Assembly (NCBI GenBank): GCA_946480245.1
Contig: CAMLIZ010000011.1
Location: 1-46,642 of the forward strand
Reading direction: 5' to 3'
DNA from: an uncultured Pseudomonadota bacterium
GTDB taxonomy: Bacteria > Pseudomonadota > Gammaproteobacteria > Burkholderiales > Burkholderiaceae
DNA length: 46,642 nucleotides
This document shows, in pieces, positions 1 through 8,058 of the stretch (position 1 is the first letter of the stretch; the number at the start of each line of letters is the position of its first letter). The translations under genes were made by a program, and so were the position numbers. Under the pieces are notes generated by a model, which had not been told where the DNA came from, did no database searches, and was given only the letters and a program-made list of their open reading frames with translations.

Positions 1-219
1 GGCCGCGCGGTGGTCGTTGGCGCGCAGCTGTTCGACCGCGGCCTGCGCGCGCGCCGCGTCGGCCTGCGCCGCCTTGGCCTCGCACGCGCTGGCGCCGCGC
101 TGCTCCAGGTGATGCTCCAGCCAAAGCCAGCCGCCCAGCAGCGCCAGCAGCCCGACCGCCCAGGCGATCAGCTTCGCGCTGGCGACCTGCGGCAGCGCGA
201 GCGCGGCGAGCGGGTTCAT
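1..219 (-). CDS. Rz-like i-spanin, C-terminus cut by window edge
   Basis: Partial leftward frame that runs off the window start, leaving 73 residues. It opens with a short hydrophobic N-terminal segment (LIAWAVGLLALLGGWLWL, roughly residues 16-33). An Ala/Gln/Glu-rich stretch follows and looks like the start of a periplasmic coiled coil. This is the architecture of inner-membrane spanins (Rz), which join inner and outer membranes in the last step of lysis. Its ATG overlaps the stop of the upstream small membrane gene (ATGA), and it is the last gene of the lysis cassette seen here. An embedded Rz1 lipoprotein cannot be judged because the gene is cut. The family call rests on topology and position. 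Confidence 0.6.
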   Translation of the reverse strand, partial: MNPLAALALPQVASAKLIAWAVGLLALLGGWLWLEHHLEQRGASACEAKAAQADAARAQAAVEQLRANDHRAA

Positions 220-431
220 GGCGTGGCTTGGCCGGCCACCTCCTGCTGCTCCGAAGTCTTGTCGGCCAGCATCTCGATCGCGCGCTCGAAGGACGCGAAC
301 GCCGCCTCCTCGGCCGACTGCTCGACCTTGGAGGGTGCCTGTCGGACCGTGAAGCGCGCCACGACGATGCCGATCAGGAATGCGGCCAGCACGGCCACGA
401 CGATGACGAGGATGAGGGACTGCATGTCCAT
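216..431 (-). CDS. Small single-pass membrane protein of the lysis cassette
   Basis: A 71-residue protein with one strong N-terminal transmembrane helix (about residues 5-25) and a charged Glu/Ala-rich tail that is likely helical. It lies between the GH19 endolysin and the Rz-like gene and is translationally coupled to the latter by an ATGA overlap. Position and topology fit an accessory holin/antiholin or spanin partner. I recognise no specific family and nothing in the sequence decides the role. Confidence 0.6.
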   Translation of the reverse strand: MDMQSLILVIVVAVLAAFLIGIVVARFTVRQAPSKVEQSAEEAAFASFERAIEMLADKTSEQQEVAGQATP

Positions 432-455
432 GCTGTTGCTCCAGCGGTTGAAAAA

Positions 456-1052
456 TCAGGTGGTGGCGAGGGCGGTCACCGCGGCCGCGTAGCGCGCGGC
501 GCGATCGTCGAGGCCGAGCTGGCCGCCGTTGATGCGCTGCGTGGCGCCGTCGACGTCCAGGCCGTCGGCGCCGCAGTCCTTGAAGAACCACACGGCGGAC
601 GCCGCCCCAGGTCCTGGTTGCAGCAGCAGCTCGGGCTGCTCGACCAGCGGCAGGTTGAGGGCGATTGCGGCACGCCGGTAGGTGTTGGCGCCGGTGAGCT
701 GGATCGGCCCGCGGCCGTGGAAGCGCCAGCCGTCGCCCGACTCATAGGCGCCATTGCCCATGCGGGAGGCGTACACGAGGTTGGCCAGGCGCTCGGGAGC
801 GTGCTCGTAGTAGTGGGCCGATTCGATCGACGGGAACCGCCGCGGCCAGACCTGCATGAGGCGCTGCGCCGTGTAGTTGAGGTTCTCCTCGACGCGCGTC
901 AGCCCGGCCGACTCGTGGCCGACCTGCGCCAGCAGCATGGCCACGTTCGTCACGCCCCAGCGCGCGATCGCATCGATGAAGGGCTGGTACCAGGTAGCCG
1001 CGATCGACGGCGCGCAGCCCACCGCGCGCGCGAACTGCTGCTGCGTGATCAT
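456..1052 (-). CDS. Endolysin, glycoside hydrolase family 19 (chitinase-like)
   Basis: A 198-residue muralytic enzyme of the GH19 fold, which phages use to cut the glycan strands of peptidoglycan. Typical features are the VGHES segment (Glu47, the likely general acid), a second acidic pair at E55-E56 followed by NLNYTAQRL, then FHGRGPIQLTGANTYRR and a C-terminal INGG motif, all conserved in this family. The frame stays open upstream, but the start is placed at ATG 1052 because it overlaps the stop of the preceding membrane gene (ATGA) and the extra 37 residues look non-coding. There is no signal peptide, so export must rely on a holin. The flanking genes encode membrane proteins, as expected for a lysis cassette. 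Confidence 0.9.
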   Translation of the reverse strand: MITQQQFARAVGCAPSIAATWYQPFIDAIARWGVTNVAMLLAQVGHESAGLTRVEENLNYTAQRLMQVWPRRFPSIESAHYYEHAPERLANLVYASRMGNGAYESGDGWRFHGRGPIQLTGANTYRRAAIALNLPLVEQPELLLQPGPGAASAVWFFKDCGADGLDVDGATQRINGGQLGLDDRAARYAAAVTALATT

Positions 1053-1384
1053 GATGTCGGCTCCAGCGGCTTGGTGTCCGACTGGCCCCAATCGCTTGCG
1101 CGGCGCATCGGGTGCCGCTGGCGCGCCAGTCGGTGGTGCTCGCGCACCATGTAGCCGATCCACAGGGCGACGCCGATGGGCAGCAGCACGATGCCCCAGT
1201 CGCTCATGGGCGCCGGCGACAACGCTTCGCCAATGCGCAGCGCGCCGCCGGCGCCCATGAGCCCGGCTGCGACCGAACGCAGCGACAGCTCGCCGCGGTC
1301 GCAGTCGTGGAGCACGTACAGGGCCGCCAGCAGGATGACGACACCGGCCAGCAGGCCAATCATGGAGAAGACGAGGTTAGGCAT
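1049..1384 (-). CDS. Membrane protein of the lysis cassette, possible holin
   Basis: A 111-residue protein with two to three predicted transmembrane helices: about residues 3-25, a weaker one around 38-52, and 62-79. A basic C-terminal tail follows. It lies directly upstream of the endolysin and overlaps it by 4 bases. Size, topology and place fit a holin, although the neighbour at 1377-1784 is an equally good candidate. I cannot assign a named holin family from the sequence. Confidence 0.65.
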   Translation of the reverse strand: MPNLVFSMIGLLAGVVILLAALYVLHDCDRGELSLRSVAAGLMGAGGALRIGEALSPAPMSDWGIVLLPIGVALWIGYMVREHHRLARQRHPMRRASDWGQSDTKPLEPTS

Positions 1385-1784
1385 TCGGGCCTCCCGCGGC
1401 GGTATCGACCTTGCGGCTCACCAGCTTCCACACGAGGGGTGCGCAGCGGTGGATCAGCGCGGCGATCACGCCGGCGACTGACCACTGCGGCACACCCGCG
1501 AGCATCTGCAGGTAGGACCATGCCTGCGGGCTCGCGGCCACCGACACCGCAAACGACGACAGCGCAACGCCAGAGGCCGAGCTCACGAAGACGTGGCCCA
1601 CCGCGCTGAGTACCCAGCGCGTGTTGAGCGCTACGTCGGTCGCGCGGTTAAGCCAAACGCTCACCAGGCCGCCGAGCACGGCCCAGGCGATGACAATGCC
1701 GGGGGGCCATCCTGCTGCCGCTGCCGATGCGGCAGCAGCGCTCGTGGCCGTAGCCACCGCAGCCGACGATAGGGGTTCTGTCAT
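1377..1784 (-). CDS. Putative phage holin (multi-pass membrane protein)
   Basis: A 135-residue protein. It has an Ala/Ser-rich N-terminus, then hydrophobic segments near residues 25-45, 55-80 and 95-112, and a basic C-terminus (KLVSRKVD). It is the first gene of the lysis cassette after the tail fibre and overlaps the next membrane gene by 8 bases. It would permeabilise the inner membrane to release the endolysin. The holin call comes from topology and synteny, not from a recognised motif. Confidence 0.6.
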   Translation of the reverse strand: MTEPLSSAAVATATSAAAASAAAAGWPPGIVIAWAVLGGLVSVWLNRATDVALNTRWVLSAVGHVFVSSASGVALSSFAVSVAASPQAWSYLQMLAGVPQWSVAGVIAALIHRCAPLVWKLVSRKVDTAAGGPNA

Positions 1785-1811
1785 TCGATTCTCCAGGTCG
1801 AGCTGATGTGG

Positions 1812-3872
1812 CTATGAGAAGGCGTACCAAGCGGTGCCGTCCGAGATGAACTCAGATTGCGCACCGTTGGCCGGAGACCACGTCGCTGCGCCGGCTGTCG
1901 AGTTGGGCGGCACGATGTTTCCGCCAGCTGTGGCGACCGTGATCGTTCCGCTCATGGCCTTGAGGCAGTACACCCGGCCCGTATTGCCTGACGCTGCAGG
2001 AAGGGTCAGGGTCATGGTGCCCGCGCAGATGAAGGCGACGTCGTCGGCTCCCGCTGTGGTGTTCGCGCTGACCGACTGGATCTTGCGAAAGTCACGCGAG
2101 AGAAACCCGGCTGCAACGGCCCACTTCACAGTCCCGCTGCGCTTGGTGCTGAAGTCGTAGCCGGTGGTCGTGTCGCGTGCCTCGAACGCGTTCGTGTTCG
2201 TGTCCGACACAAAGGCGTTGTCTGCACCGGTGCGAGCGAAGAACCCGTAGGTCCGTGAGCCGCGCGACATGAAGTGCGCTTCTGGCTTGCCGCCCAGCGT
2301 ATTGACATCGAAGCCCCAGACGTTGGTGCCACTCGTCGTCGCGTCGCACGAGATGTCGAGTTCGTAGCCGGTGCCGGTCTGCGCTTGGTTGTTGGTCGCG
2401 TTGCCGCTCAGGAACAGCCCGCTGTTCTGAACCCATACCTTCGTGTTCGGGTTGATGATGGCGCCGGTACCGTTGGCCGGCGTCGCCGCAGCGCCGGTGC
2501 CACGAGTCCACCAGCCGTCCACGGTGATCGTGTTGCCGCTCCACGACTGGATGCGCCCTGTCAGCGGCGTCGCGTGCTTCGTGTCGATGATCATGCCGCG
2601 CTGCAGCTTGCCGGCCGCTGCGAGGGTGCTCACCGTCGAGTCCGTGAGAGTCGTCGAGGTGTAGGTTGTCGCCGCGCTGGTCACGTCGGGGTCGAAGCTG
2701 TAGGCCTGGGCGTACAGCGCGACGTGGTCGCGGTCGGTGTAGGTCTGGGCCATCCCTTGTGTGGTGGTGCCCAGAATCTGCGTATTGGTGCGTTGCTGCC
2801 CATTTTGCGAGTTGATGGAAATCGACGCGCCGGCTGCGTTCTCATAGTTGCCAAACGTGCGCGTCCGATAGTTCTTCAACAGCGAGCCGGCTTGCGGAAA
2901 CTGGTTCAGTTCCCATGTGACACCGTTCTCAACGACCGCGCCAGGGCCCCAGAACTGCCAGTAGTTCAGACCGGCGGTGACCTTCGCCGTCTTGCCGGCC
3001 GGCACGTATACGAACGGCGCGGCAGCTTGCGCCGACGTGGCGGCAGCCGTGTCGTCGGTAACACCGTCCAAGACGGCGTTGTACGGGTAGTCGGAAATGC
3101 TGACGGACCGATCACGCAGTGCCTTGCCAGCGCTGCTTGCAGGATAGGTGAGCGAGCTGCTAAAGCCGATCTGCCCAGCGCCGACCGCCGCACTTGCCGT
3201 GCTGAGCAGATTGGCGATAAGCCCCGGCAACGACGAGCTGAGAAATGGCGCCCCGCTTGCTTGCGTGATGTTGCCGGAGGTGATCGTGGCCTGGCCGTTG
3301 GCCACGGTGACGACGAACAGACCCACATAGCCGGCGTCCGCGGCTGGCGTCGTCTGCGATCCGGTGGCGGCGGCGACACCGGCCTTCGCCTGAAGCAAAA
3401 CGATGCCCTTGCGCTGCGTGCTCTGAGAGGTGCCAGTGTTGTTCGGGCCGGAATAGGCCTGAGACGGGTTGCTCGCGTTGTAGTACGGGAGCGTCACCGG
3501 CGTCGTGTCGGAATCCTGGTAGGCAGCCTCGATCAGATAGTTGATCGAATAGCCCACAGTCGCGGGAGCCGGGCAGTTCAGCGTGACGGCATCCAGCAGA
3601 ATGCCCTGCTTCATCACCTGGTGCGCGGTGTCGGCGGCCAGCGACGAATACGCGGTACCGTCGAGATTCTGCAGGCTGTAGAAGCGGCCCGGCGTGACCT
3701 GGACCGCGAGCGATGCCGGTGCCGTCGGGATGCACGTGAAGCCAGAGACCAGCGAGGCCGACCCCAACACGTCCTGCACGAGCATTGCGAGCGCGACCAA
3801 CGTGTTGCGGTTCGTGTTCAGGAGGTCCGTCTCAAGCGGAATCTGGCCGGGGTAGACAATCTGACGATCCAT
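1812..3872 (-). CDS. Tail fibre / receptor-binding protein
   Basis: A 686-residue protein, the largest structural product after the baseplate genes. The N-terminus (MDRQIVYPGQIPLETDLL) resembles the baseplate-attachment end of myovirus fibres. A long Thr/Ala/Gly/Asn-rich body of probable beta structure follows. The C-terminus, with several short TLTLPAASGNTG-like strands, resembles fibre tip domains. It is preceded by GGAG at good spacing before ATG 3872 and by a terminator, so it may be expressed partly on its own. It would set host range. No sequence resembling the DGR variable repeats is present, so this fibre is not a target of the nearby retroelement. A separate fibre-assembly chaperone was not found. 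Confidence 0.8.
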   Translation of the reverse strand: MDRQIVYPGQIPLETDLLNTNRNTLVALAMLVQDVLGSASLVSGFTCIPTAPASLAVQVTPGRFYSLQNLDGTAYSSLAADTAHQVMKQGILLDAVTLNCPAPATVGYSINYLIEAAYQDSDTTPVTLPYYNASNPSQAYSGPNNTGTSQSTQRKGIVLLQAKAGVAAATGSQTTPAADAGYVGLFVVTVANGQATITSGNITQASGAPFLSSSLPGLIANLLSTASAAVGAGQIGFSSSLTYPASSAGKALRDRSVSISDYPYNAVLDGVTDDTAAATSAQAAAPFVYVPAGKTAKVTAGLNYWQFWGPGAVVENGVTWELNQFPQAGSLLKNYRTRTFGNYENAAGASISINSQNGQQRTNTQILGTTTQGMAQTYTDRDHVALYAQAYSFDPDVTSAATTYTSTTLTDSTVSTLAAAGKLQRGMIIDTKHATPLTGRIQSWSGNTITVDGWWTRGTGAAATPANGTGAIINPNTKVWVQNSGLFLSGNATNNQAQTGTGYELDISCDATTSGTNVWGFDVNTLGGKPEAHFMSRGSRTYGFFARTGADNAFVSDTNTNAFEARDTTTGYDFSTKRSGTVKWAVAAGFLSRDFRKIQSVSANTTAGADDVAFICAGTMTLTLPAASGNTGRVYCLKAMSGTITVATAGGNIVPPNSTAGAATWSPANGAQSEFISDGTAWYAFS

Positions 3873-3916
3873 TGCGTCTCCGATGGGAACAAGGCGCCGC
3901 AGCGCGGCAAATGAAA

Positions 3917-3938
3917 AAGGCCGCCCTGTGGCGGCCTT
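3917..3938 (-). terminator. Intrinsic terminator between baseplate genes and tail fibre
   Basis: A perfect 9-bp stem (AAGGCCGCC / GGCGGCCTT) with a 4-base loop. On the minus strand it is followed by TTTTT then CATTT. It lies in the 90-bp gap between the stop of the 3965-4633 gene and the tail-fibre start. It could limit read-through from the late operon into the fibre gene. Confidence 0.75.
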
Positions 3939-3964
3939 GAGGAGGCGGTGTAGGCGTGACGACG

Positions 3965-4633
3965 TCAGCTCGCGATGCGCGCCCAGACCACAGTACCGGC
4001 TGGTTTGACGCTGTCGATCGCGGCGTAGATGTCGGCGTCGGTGACCGCGCCGGTGACCATTGACAGCGCCGCGTACTCGCCCTGGGAGGCGACGCCATAG
4101 CCCGCGGTGGAGATGCCGTAGCCAGCCACGAGCGGGATGCCGGTGCCCACTGGCCTGTACGCGGTCACGAAGGCCTGCATCGGCAGCAGCAGCGAGCCAT
4201 AGCCACCCGCCACCCCGTAGCCGATTGCCGGGCCGCCGTAGCAGCCGGTGTCGGCCGGCCGCGCGGGCTCGAACACGACCGGCGTGCGCCCGGTGATCTG
4301 CTGCAGCACCTTGACCACGCCCGCGCGCGTCGCGCGCTCGCGGAAGATGTTGATGAGGATGCGAGCCCGATAGCTCGCGTCGCTCTGCCCCGCCGCCCGC
4401 GGCAGGCCCGCGCCGAAGAAGTCCCCCGCGATCATGTCGAGGAAGCCGTCGGTGGCGGTGCTGATGCGCGTCTGCTGCCGCACGTAGGCGAGCAGCGAGA
4501 AAACGAAGGCCAGGGTCTTCGCAACCCCCTGCATCAGCGCGTCGCGCAACGGCGCGAGGCCGGGGACGAACCAGCCGTGCGGCGTCAGCTGCTGCAGCCG
4601 GTTCGAGATGTCGTTCTGATCGCCGGTAGCCAT
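3965..4633 (-). CDS. Baseplate/tail protein between gp47-like and fibre genes
   Basis: A 222-residue structural protein with no signal peptide. The first half is helical and charged (residues 1-115, with SYRARILINIFRERATRAGVVKVLQQITG). The second half is Gly/Tyr-rich with repeated GYG and AGYG steps (about 125-190). Its place immediately after the baseplate J gene and before the fibre matches the tail protein I / DUF2612-type slot in other myophages, where the product links fibre to baseplate. The helical segment is consistent with that; the Gly-rich part is unusual. Confidence 0.65.
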   Translation of the reverse strand: MATGDQNDISNRLQQLTPHGWFVPGLAPLRDALMQGVAKTLAFVFSLLAYVRQQTRISTATDGFLDMIAGDFFGAGLPRAAGQSDASYRARILINIFRERATRAGVVKVLQQITGRTPVVFEPARPADTGCYGGPAIGYGVAGGYGSLLLPMQAFVTAYRPVGTGIPLVAGYGISTAGYGVASQGEYAALSMVTGAVTDADIYAAIDSVKPAGTVVWARIAS

Positions 4634-4642
4634 GCTGGTGCC

Positions 4643-5767
4643 TCAGGTGACGGAGATGGTGCCGGCCTTGATGACCTGCTGGTTGTTGGCGGCCAGGTCC
4701 GCCGTGCCGCCGTTCAGGGTGACGCCGGTCACGTTCGTCACGGCGGCGGACGCGCCGAAGGCGATGGACGCGAGCTTGGTGTAGGGCAGCGTCTGCCCGA
4801 TCACCATGCCGTTGATGTAGGCCTGCAGCGCCGCCTGGACCTGGGCCACGATCGCCGGGTGCGAGTAGCCTGAGGCCGTGGTGATCGTCATCGCGACGTT
4901 GGCGGTCTGCACCACCGGCGCGAACACGCCGAAGGTGGTGGTCAGCGGCCGCACGGCATCGATCGCGTTCGACGCCGTCGACAGGAAGGTGCCGGACGGC
5001 GTGCCGGTGCCGTCATCGACCACCACGTAGAAGTAGCCGAGCTGCGCCGAGCCGCCATAGGTCTGGTTCTCGGTGATGGTGTAGTTCACGCCCTGCTGCA
5101 GCGACGTGATCGCGTTGCCGACCGCGACCTTCGTGGCCTTCGACAGCCCGGCGATGTAGGAGATGAAGCGCAGGCGGAAGGCGGCGTCCGTCTCGGGGTC
5201 CGAGCCGCTGGTGAGGGGCGCCGCGTTGGTCACCGAATCCACGCCGGCAATCGCGCCGCCGAGCGTGTTCACCATGCCGGCGCTGACGTTGGCCGCGGCC
5301 GCCGCCACCTGGGACTGCACCGTCGCCGCGCAGCTGCTGACGCCCGCCGCGATCACGTAGGCATTCAGCGTCGAGCTGTAGGCGGTCTGGCCGGTGTCGG
5401 CGATCACCGAGTATTTCTGCGAGCCGTCAGCGGTTTGCACCACCGTGCCCACCGGGATCACCGCCTGCGCCGTGGGCGTGAAGCGCGAGAAGGTGACGGT
5501 GCCCTTGGCGTAGGTGGCGCCCAGGCGCGTGAAGCCGTAGTCGGCGGCCCAGCTGTCGGCGTCGGCCGCGTTGCTGGTCGCAAAGCGCGTCAGCGAGGCG
5601 ATCTGCAGCGCGATCCCCTGCAGCCACAGCGCCAGCGCGGCGGTCGCTTCTACGAACGAGCGCAGCAGCGAGCCGACGGTGAGGTCGATCAGCTGGCTGG
5701 CCGCGCCCTGGATCGCAGCCACCGCGTCCTGCACGATGGTCTGGAAGGTCTTGGTCTGGATGGCCAC
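4643..5767 (-). CDS. Baseplate J / gp47-like wedge protein
   Basis: A 374-residue protein with the features of the baseplate J (Mu gp47, T4 gp6-like) family. The N-terminus is helical (FQTIVQDAVAAIQGAASQLIDLTVGSLLRSFVEA). A central part carries SGSDPETDAAFRLRFISYIAG, close to the family hallmark of ETD..R.R. The C-terminal half includes a VVVDDGTGTPSGTFL strand and LPYTKLASIAFG. It forms the wedge ring of the contractile baseplate. It lies between the gp25-like gene (5777-6154) and the tail protein at 3965-4633, the usual order in Mu/P2-type tails. Confidence 0.85.
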   Translation of the reverse strand: MAIQTKTFQTIVQDAVAAIQGAASQLIDLTVGSLLRSFVEATAALALWLQGIALQIASLTRFATSNAADADSWAADYGFTRLGATYAKGTVTFSRFTPTAQAVIPVGTVVQTADGSQKYSVIADTGQTAYSSTLNAYVIAAGVSSCAATVQSQVAAAAANVSAGMVNTLGGAIAGVDSVTNAAPLTSGSDPETDAAFRLRFISYIAGLSKATKVAVGNAITSLQQGVNYTITENQTYGGSAQLGYFYVVVDDGTGTPSGTFLSTASNAIDAVRPLTTTFGVFAPVVQTANVAMTITTASGYSHPAIVAQVQAALQAYINGMVIGQTLPYTKLASIAFGASAAVTNVTGVTLNGGTADLAANNQQVIKAGTISVT

Positions 5768-5776
5768 GTGGCCCCC

Positions 5777-6154
5777 TCACTTCGTGACGTTGAAGGACAG
5801 CACGGTCGGCTGCTGCGACAGCGCATCGTTGTAGGCGATGGTCACCGACAGCCCGGTCAGGTCGGTGGAAAGCTGCTGCACCGTGATCTGCGGCGCCGGC
5901 GTCTTGGCCACGCTGTCCTCCAGCAGGATCTGCGAGCGGATCAGCGCCACGATCTTGCCCACGTCGAGCGGCTGGCCCACGTACTGGGGCAGCCCCGCAC
6001 CGTAGTCGGGGTGGAAGAAGTAGTCGCCCGGGTTCGTCAGCAGTCGGCGCAGCACCCGCTGCTGGCCGCGCAGCGTGCTGTTGGCCAGGGCCAGGTCGCC
6101 GGTGGGCCCAACGGCCAGGTCGCCGCCCCAGTAGTGATTGATGTCGTTGATCAC
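5777..6154 (-). CDS. gp25/GpW-like baseplate wedge protein
   Basis: A 125-residue protein whose size and composition match the T4 gp25-like family. It contains LLTNPGDYFFHPDYGAGL near residues 39-56, followed by IRSQILLEDSV; family members carry a similar P-G-x-x-x-x-P-x-Y-G segment. GTG 6154 is chosen as start because it overlaps the TGA of the upstream gpV-like gene (GTGTGA). The longer frame upstream is antisense-type repeat translation of the spike gene. It would act in the wedge that holds the sheath on the baseplate. Confidence 0.8.
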   Translation of the reverse strand: MINDINHYWGGDLAVGPTGDLALANSTLRGQQRVLRRLLTNPGDYFFHPDYGAGLPQYVGQPLDVGKIVALIRSQILLEDSVAKTPAPQITVQQLSTDLTGLSVTIAYNDALSQQPTVLSFNVTK

Positions 6155-6885
6155 ACCGGCGCTCCCGTGTTGCTGGTGCCGCTCTGCACGCCACTGTGGA
6201 CGTGGGTGTGCACGTTGGTGCCCTGGGCTGTGACCGCGTTGGTGACGGTCAGCGGTCCGATCAGGCTCGCCGAAGTGCCGCCGGTGCCGGAGCCCTGAGC
6301 GATCGGGCCGTTCAGCGTCGTGGTGCCGTTCACCGTCGCGTTGCCGTTGATCGTGGTGTTGCCGTTGATCGTCGTCGGCGCGTTCACCGTCGCCGCCGCG
6401 GCCGTCGCGGTCAGGTTTCCTGTCACGCTGGCTGTGGCGTTGCCGCCCACGGTTGCGCTCAGGTTCCCGCCCACCGTGGCCACCAGGTCCGCGGCGCTGT
6501 GCACGCTGACGTTGCCGTCGTTGGTGAACTTCAGGAAGCTGCCCGACTTGTGCACCAGCCAGAACTCGGCGCTCGGCACGCTGAGCGGCCGGTCCACGTC
6601 GTTGTACAGCCGCCCTTCGACGAAGCCGGCCTCGAGGTCGCCGCCGAAGAACTGCACCGACACCATGTCGCCGACCGACGGCGCGCAGAACAGGCCCCAC
6701 GCATTGCCGATCCACGGCGAGCACAGCGGCAGCCAGCCGCTGAGGATGCCTTCGGGCTGCAGGTTCACCCGCACGCTGAAGGTGTCCGGGTCGTAGCTGG
6801 TGATGAGGCCCTGCCGCGTCTCCGCGCGCTCGCCGAGCGCACGCATGGCCTGCAGGCGCATCGCGTTCTGCAGCGCGCCGATCAT
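6151..6885 (-). CDS. Baseplate assembly protein V / tail spike (puncturing tip)
   Basis: A 244-residue protein with the gpV plan. An OB-fold-like N-terminal region (about 25-105) includes VSVQFFGGDLEAGFVEGRLYND. A run of short triangular-helix-type repeats follows (about 120-195; LSATVGGNATASVTGN, then TTINGN-type steps). Near the C-terminus are His226, His228 and His230 in HTHVHSG, the kind of motif that binds a metal ion at the membrane-piercing apex of phage spikes. It sits between the hub gene and the gp25-like gene, as in P2 and Mu. Confidence 0.85.
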   Translation of the reverse strand: MIGALQNAMRLQAMRALGERAETRQGLITSYDPDTFSVRVNLQPEGILSGWLPLCSPWIGNAWGLFCAPSVGDMVSVQFFGGDLEAGFVEGRLYNDVDRPLSVPSAEFWLVHKSGSFLKFTNDGNVSVHSAADLVATVGGNLSATVGGNATASVTGNLTATAAAATVNAPTTINGNTTINGNATVNGTTTLNGPIAQGSGTGGTSASLIGPLTVTNAVTAQGTNVHTHVHSGVQSGTSNTGAPV

Positions 6886-8048
6886 GACGACACCGCCGTG
6901 TCCGGGTTGTGGTTGCGGGCCTCGACGGTCATCGTGTAGCCCTCGTCCATGCTCATCATCCTGGTGACCGCCACCGGGTAGTACACCTGGTCGAAGGCGG
7001 TGCCGGTGCCCTCCACGCGGATCAACGACTTCACCCCCAGCAGGTTGTCGCCCGGCAGCCGCGCCTGCAGCCGCATCTCGTGCGACAGGATCTCGTTGTA
7101 CTTGCGGATGGCGTACTGCTGAACGTCCACCGGCGTCTTGCCCGCGGCGATGGTGAAGTAGTAGGACTGCACCCCGCCGAAGGGCGAGGCCTTGCCGGCC
7201 TGGATCACCTTCGGGTGCGACGGATAGGACTGCACCACGGGCGTCTTCTTCGTCAGGCTGGGGCTGCGCACGGTCACCGAGATGCCCTTGGCCACGGTGA
7301 GGCTGCGCGAGAAGCTGAGCGCCTGCACGTTCGCCAGCGGATGCGCGCGGCTGTCGTCAGCCGGCTCCCAGCGCAGCACGTAGGGCTCGGCCGTCTCGGT
7401 AGGCGCCGGCTCGAAGTGCAGCTCCTGGCCGGTGACGAAGCAGACGAAGCCCTCCTCGCGCGCCAGCCAGGCCAGCAGGTCCCACTCGCTGCGGTCGGCC
7501 TGCATGCGCACCTGGTCGTGCTTGTAGAAGGTGCCCACCGGCGTGCTGGTCGCCGTCACCACCGGCTTCAGGCCATGCGCCTGCGCGAGCTGCGTCGCGA
7601 TGTCGCTGGATCGCTGGTTCGACCACTCCGAAGTGATCTTCGCGTCGATGAAGGCCGCGGTCAGGTCGCGCCCCGTGAGCGTCACCATGCCCGACACCGG
7701 GTCGTACTCGATGTCATCCACGCGGCCGTAGATCAGGCTGCCGAGCTCGGACGCCGCAGGGTGCGCCGGATCGGACGGGAAGCCGGCCAGGATCTCCACG
7801 AACAGCTCGACCTGCTGGGCGAACCAGTCCGGGCCGTTGCCCAGCGGGAGCGCCGAGGCGGCGAACGAGACGTGGAAGGTGTCGGCCTCGTAGTAGGTGT
7901 TGCTGGTCACCTCCCACGACACCCAGGCATCCAGCTGCGTGGTCGCCGACGAGGACGCGGAGACGTTGTTGCCGGTGGTGCTGCTGGTCACGCGCACCAG
8001 GGCGCGCGGCTGCCTCGCCTGTGGCGCCACGGGAAGGGTGTTGAGCAT
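6882..8048 (-). CDS. Baseplate hub protein, late control D / gp44-like
   Basis: A 388-residue protein resembling the phage late control gene D / Mu gp44 hub family. Family-like segments are SWEVTSNTYYEADTFHVSF, EILAGFPSDP and LIYGRVDDIEYDPVSGMVTLTGRDLTAAFID in the first 140 residues, a region equivalent to the beta-barrel ring of T4 gp27. The middle contains a LARAEGFV-like segment (WLAREEGFVCFV). The trimeric hub joins the spike to the tail tube. Its stop overlaps the start of the spike gene (ATGA). Confidence 0.85.
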   Translation of the reverse strand: MLNTLPVAPQARQPRALVRVTSSTTGNNVSASSSATTQLDAWVSWEVTSNTYYEADTFHVSFAASALPLGNGPDWFAQQVELFVEILAGFPSDPAHPAASELGSLIYGRVDDIEYDPVSGMVTLTGRDLTAAFIDAKITSEWSNQRSSDIATQLAQAHGLKPVVTATSTPVGTFYKHDQVRMQADRSEWDLLAWLAREEGFVCFVTGQELHFEPAPTETAEPYVLRWEPADDSRAHPLANVQALSFSRSLTVAKGISVTVRSPSLTKKTPVVQSYPSHPKVIQAGKASPFGGVQSYYFTIAAGKTPVDVQQYAIRKYNEILSHEMRLQARLPGDNLLGVKSLIRVEGTGTAFDQVYYPVAVTRMMSMDEGYTMTVEARNHNPDTAVSS

Positions 8049-8058
8049 CGTGAGGCCT

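Noticed and set aside
1812..3872. Tail fibre as a third DGR target
   Set aside because: No stretch resembling the 100-bp template or its GC-rich 3' end was found in the gene.
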